The notes below the pieces were generated by a model. That model did no database searches. It had not been told where the DNA came from and saw nothing but the letters and a program-made list of their open reading frames with translations. A DNA stretch of 64,000 nucleotides from Leptodontidium sp. MPI-SDFR-AT-0119. Taxonomy: Eukaryota; Ascomycota; Leotiomycetes; Helotiales; Leptodontidiaceae. The stretch is from the NCBI GenBank assembly GCA_020726505.1, contig JAHLEZ010000021.1:124001-188000 (forward strand), read 5' to 3'. Position 1 is the first letter of the stretch, and each line of letters opens with the position of its first letter. Positions 60,968-64,000 of this stretch are shown here, one piece after another. A program made the position numbers and the translations under genes.

Positions 60968-61621
60968 GACAGCCAGCTTCTACAATTAAGCATGCTACTA
61001 TCACTTCTTCTTGATATTCAACTGGTTATGAGCCTCCTTTTTATGAGAATTGGATGATTAGCCTTAGTATGCTTCCGTCCTGGCTACGATAAGACCAGTC
61101 CAGCGCCTCATACTCCCAATCAGTCAGCCAAGCAGCGGAAGCGCACCTCCCAAAGACCACTATCCACATTACATCGCTCGATCAGACCCCCAGACAGCGA
61201 AAGCGCAGTCCCAATCGACCAGCATATACCAACGATGAACGCAACGTATTCCAGAGCCATCAGGGCCAGTCAGGGCCAGAGCAAGATGCCAGAGCCAGGT
61301 CAGAGCCAGAGTCAGGGTTTGCGGATGGATCAGAGAGTATAGAGTCAGGGGGAGCAGCGTCAGGAGGATGTTTGCCCATTCTAGAGATCTTAGGCTTTAG
61401 GAGGAGTGTCTCCCGGGTAAAGCTCAAGATAAGGAGATCATGGGATCTTTTTTGGGGTGTCACGGCCCTTCGGGTCCATGGCACAGGGGGAGTGTTGGAT
61501 CCTAGATCACATGTGGCTGCCTAGTAGGCAGCCACGGTCTCTTGTCTATATAAGAACACCTAGACAGCCAGCTTTTACAATCAAGCATGCTGCTATCACT
61601 TATTCTTCTGATCTCCAACTG
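60968..61621 (+). mobile_element. Internally deleted LTR retrotransposon relic (copia-like)
   Basis: Positions 60968-61024 (GACAGCCAGCTTCTACAATT...) match 61564-61620, so two LTR 3' parts are present. The second LTR starts at about 61492 (TGTTGGATCCTAG) and is preceded by a purine tract (ACAGGGGGAG); a TATA-like TCTATATAAG precedes the repeated segment. After the first copy, GGTTATGAGCC could be a primer-binding site. The interior is ~470 bp and codes for nothing recognisable. It is sandwiched between two family-1 end sequences (60942-60965 and 61622-61646). Confidence 0.55.
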
Positions 61622-61646
61622 TTTCTCGGCACGCAGGGAGGGACGT
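61622..61646 (-). repeat. Isolated family-1 end
   Basis: TTTCTCGGCACGCAGGGAGG and ACGT followed by TA (61647-61648), with no long TIR inside; directly after the LTR relic. Confidence 0.7.
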
Positions 61647-61649
61647 TAG

Positions 61650-63257
61650 TGCAAAACCGCATAAATCAATAAGATTTCAAACATACATGGTAAGCAAGCT
61701 CGAGGGTAGCGAGTGAGGAAGCTCCCAGCCCTCGAGAGAAAATCGATCAAAATGAAACGATGAATGGCGCAGCTTGAGCGCCTCGTGAAGAACGCCGGTA
61801 ATTCTATAGCGTCTTATCTGTGCTTGTACGTAATCCGTTTGCCCCTCGAGCTCCCGGCCGCCTGCCTCATCTTTCCGACCGCTCGAGGTAAGTTAGAGCA
61901 TTGTGTTTGGCCTTCATACGGCACATATCAAGGAGCTCAGGTCAGGAACTCTCCACGTATGGTAGTACGGAAGGTCGAGCCCCGGTAAGCTGATGGTATG
62001 AATCGCAGCACCTCTGTTTCTAGCGCACATGGTATTTGCAGGAGTCTACTGCTGTAGTCATTTCTGACGTGAAGGGCGACAGGGACGAGTAGTCTCCTAT
62101 CGCCTCGCAGAAGGACAGTCCCACGTCCGTAAGTCGAGGAAGTGCTCCGTATCCATTTCCGAGAGGTCCTGATCAGATTGAAATGTGGAGATCGAGTTTA
62201 CCGAGCAGCAGAAACAACGCAGGTCCCGATGGATCGGTTTATGGGAACGCACAGAAGCGGGAGCTAGCTCGCATGTGCATCCGCCCCACCATTCTGAGCT
62301 TTCGCTGCAGCCTCGTCTCTTTTCTTCCTCAACAACAGCAAACAATTGTCAACCTCCACCACAAGTCCAGATTCGCGTCGCAGATTTTATATCGATTCAG
62401 TAAGGCCCAAATACCCCATTTCTGGAGTTTGGAGATCTGCGGAGTTGATTCGACGCCTCTGACGCGTTTGGCGCCAAGTCATGTTCACTTTCTCCGACAT
62501 CTTTACAACTCTCCTTCACAACTAACGTCAAATTCCGTCACAGCCAAAGGCGTTGATCGATATTGTAAACCTCAGTAGCAGCAGAAGCACCGAGCTTCTG
62601 CACTGCCTCAACTCCGCAACAAAAACAAAACCAACCTCCCGAACGACATCAAACGCCCACTTCAGAATCACTGGAGAAATATCAGCTCCTCAACCAAAGT
62701 CAACCACCGCATTGTTTGAAAACGACTGATATTGGTCATTTACACGAGCACATACTATATACTCATATCGGAAGAACAAGGAAACCTGCAAGTAATATGG
62801 AAAAGGAGTCGCCAGATTTGTGCAAAGGACGAGGTTGGGTGCTGTTTGTGGAGAACGCCGTTTTTGGACTGTGTTAAAGTGCCCATTTCAAAGTCTTATT
62901 GGAGAAGTTGAACGCCGTTTCTGGATGGGGCCGAAATGCTGACCATAGAGGTTAGACAGCGGTCGCTTGTGACCAGATTTTGAAGTGGACTGTTCGACGA
63001 GGTAGCATCTGGCGTCACAGGTAGAATTGGGAGCACGAGGAATTGAAGCCAACGTCTGAATTGAATGATTCAAATGGCTCGATAAAGACATTCGAATTGA
63101 AACTTGGAGACAAATCTCAGATTAAAGATGAGTTGTACTGTACTGTATGTCCGTAACAGCGCTTGTAGGAATAATGGAACGCGTCGGCAGCAAAGCCTGA
63201 AGCATGTAGCAACGGCTGCTCTTGAGGGCTTATGCCCGGAGGCTCAACTTTAACGGG
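61650..63257. other. 1.6 kb without a confident gene
   Basis: A plus frame at 62183-62578 and a minus frame at 62097-62345 overlap each other and lack features. The rest has no open frames of note. It might contain the 5' region of the gene fragment downstream. Confidence 0.35.
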
Positions 63258-63850
63258 TTACCTTTGTGGGGTCCCAGCAGACTTCAGGGCAACGATCATG
63301 CCCATGCTGTTGTCTATCCACTGCAGAACTTGATCCAGCGCAATGACAGGCGGAGCGTTGGCCAGAGCTGGCCTACAGAGTGCCTCTTCCAGGGACCGTA
63401 AGGTGTCGATATCAATCACTCGGTGGGACCTGCCCTCCGCTTCTAAAGACTGGGTCAACTAGCTTGCCCTTGATTCTAGTTCAACCAGTCTCTCCTCTAT
63501 TTCAAACTTTGCCTTGTGTATGTCTCGGAGCTCAGCTTCTACCGCGTCTCTCTGGGAATTCGTTCTTACTTGCAAGTATACGACTAGGCTTTCCAACTCC
63601 TTATGCCAATATCGGAGGCGCGCAGCTCGCAAATCGTCTCGCAGCGCTGCACGAAGCAAGCAGGCGTCTCGAACCGTTTCTTCTACTTTCTTGACAAGAA
63701 TATGTGCGCGACGATGAACAGCGCAGTGCCGGATAGATTTGACGCGCTTGAAAAGGGCTGCCAGCGACTAGCCACGACTTAAAGTAATAGCTGTCGCAGA
63801 GACGAGATATTTTGAGAGCGTCTTCCACCACCCAGTCATTCGACCGCCTC
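63258..63850 (-). pseudogene. Coiled-coil protein fragment with in-frame TAG
   Basis: Minus-strand frames at 63459-63659 and 63258-63458 are the same frame separated by one TAG (63459-63461). Together they read LESLVVYLQVRTNSQRDAVE, a continuous helical stretch ELRDIHKAKFEIEERLVELESRAS, stop, LTQSLEAEGRS and VIDIDTLRSLEEAL, a heptad-like coiled coil resembling the helical N-terminal regions of fungal STAND-associated proteins. The 5' part (63601-63858) is in another frame. Either an intron removes the stop or CAG mutated to TAG. The end at 63258 may be an intron donor (GGTAAC). Confidence 0.4.
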
Positions 63851-64000
63851 GGGTGCATCTTAGCGATTGGCCTTCAAAAGGGACGGAAACCATTTTCCAG
63901 CGAAGTTATAGCAGCACTCTTCTAGCAGTCGTTGAGTTTGGGTAACGACCAAATGCTGAAGTCTGAAAGGAAAGTATGTGGGATTTATCGGTATGATGTC

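Noticed and set aside
3846..61648. A giant Starship element carrying these NLR genes
   Set aside because: No DUF3435 tyrosine recombinase gene was recognised, and the TIR-type ends with TA point to Tc1/mariner-like units; a Starship extending beyond the window cannot be excluded.
1..64000. tRNA, rRNA and bacterial-type operon signals
   Set aside because: I looked for cloverleaf-like sequence and for bacterial layout; the intron-rich genes show a eukaryotic genome and no RNA gene was convincing.

Overview
The window looks like an accessory, transposon-rich region of a filamentous ascomycete genome (Pezizomycotina). Evidence seen in the sequence: short 45-60 bp GT-AG introns, a FunK1-type kinase fragment, BCS1-like AAA and HET-domain genes, Fot1/pogo, Tc1, Tad-type LINE and LTR relics, and paired gene copies that differ by C-to-T/G-to-A changes creating TAG, TAA and TGA stops, as expected from repeat-induced point mutation (RIP). 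I cannot name the species. The dominant content is STAND/NLR-type genes: seven copies or relics, three of them apparently intact. || Layout. 1-3.4 kb: broken BCS1-like ATPase, truncated FunK1, an F-box-like hypothetical gene. 3.8-9.4 kb: a TIR-bounded unit holding an intact HET/NB-ARC/TPR gene. 9.6-17 kb: ordinary hypothetical genes (one reconstructed with nine exons) and a damaged sirtuin. 17.5-19.2 kb: Tad-type LINE relic. 20.7-25.7 kb: a unit with ~115 bp TIRs and a TA duplication, holding an intact NACHT/WD40 gene. 25.9-27.8 kb and 50.4-54.2 kb: two head-to-head pairs of an NLR gene and a HET-S-like HeLo gene. 27.8-46.2 kb: an 18.3 kb composite block that splits the first HeLo gene exactly at TIR ends; it holds a pogo transposase, two HET/NACHT pseudogenes, two multi-exon host-like genes, a 2.4 kb fold-back element and Tc1 and LINE scraps. 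47-50 kb: LINE and TIR relics. 54.6-56 kb: hypothetical genes. 56.9-61 kb: a third TIR-associated HET/NB-ARC/TPR gene, now broken, then a copia-like relic. 61.7-64 kb: little recognisable. || How the parts work together. Both NLR genes of the head-to-head pairs carry a short HET-s-related amyloid motif in their first exon, and the separated 3' half of the first HeLo gene carries two repeats of the same motif at its C-terminus. This is the arrangement of the Podospora HET-S/NWD2 signalling system, in which the NLR templates amyloid folding of a pore-forming HeLo effector. Both HeLo partners here are broken (one split by the composite block, one frameshifted and truncated), while one NLR (50363-53614) stays open. 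|| The most unusual pattern is that four of the five other NLR copies sit inside or against terminal inverted repeats flanked by TA, and in one family the long TIR runs into the 5' leader of the HET gene. I infer that NLR genes are carried as cargo by Tc1/mariner-type non-autonomous elements in this genome. Splice sites, domain calls and element limits are read by eye; no similarity search was run.
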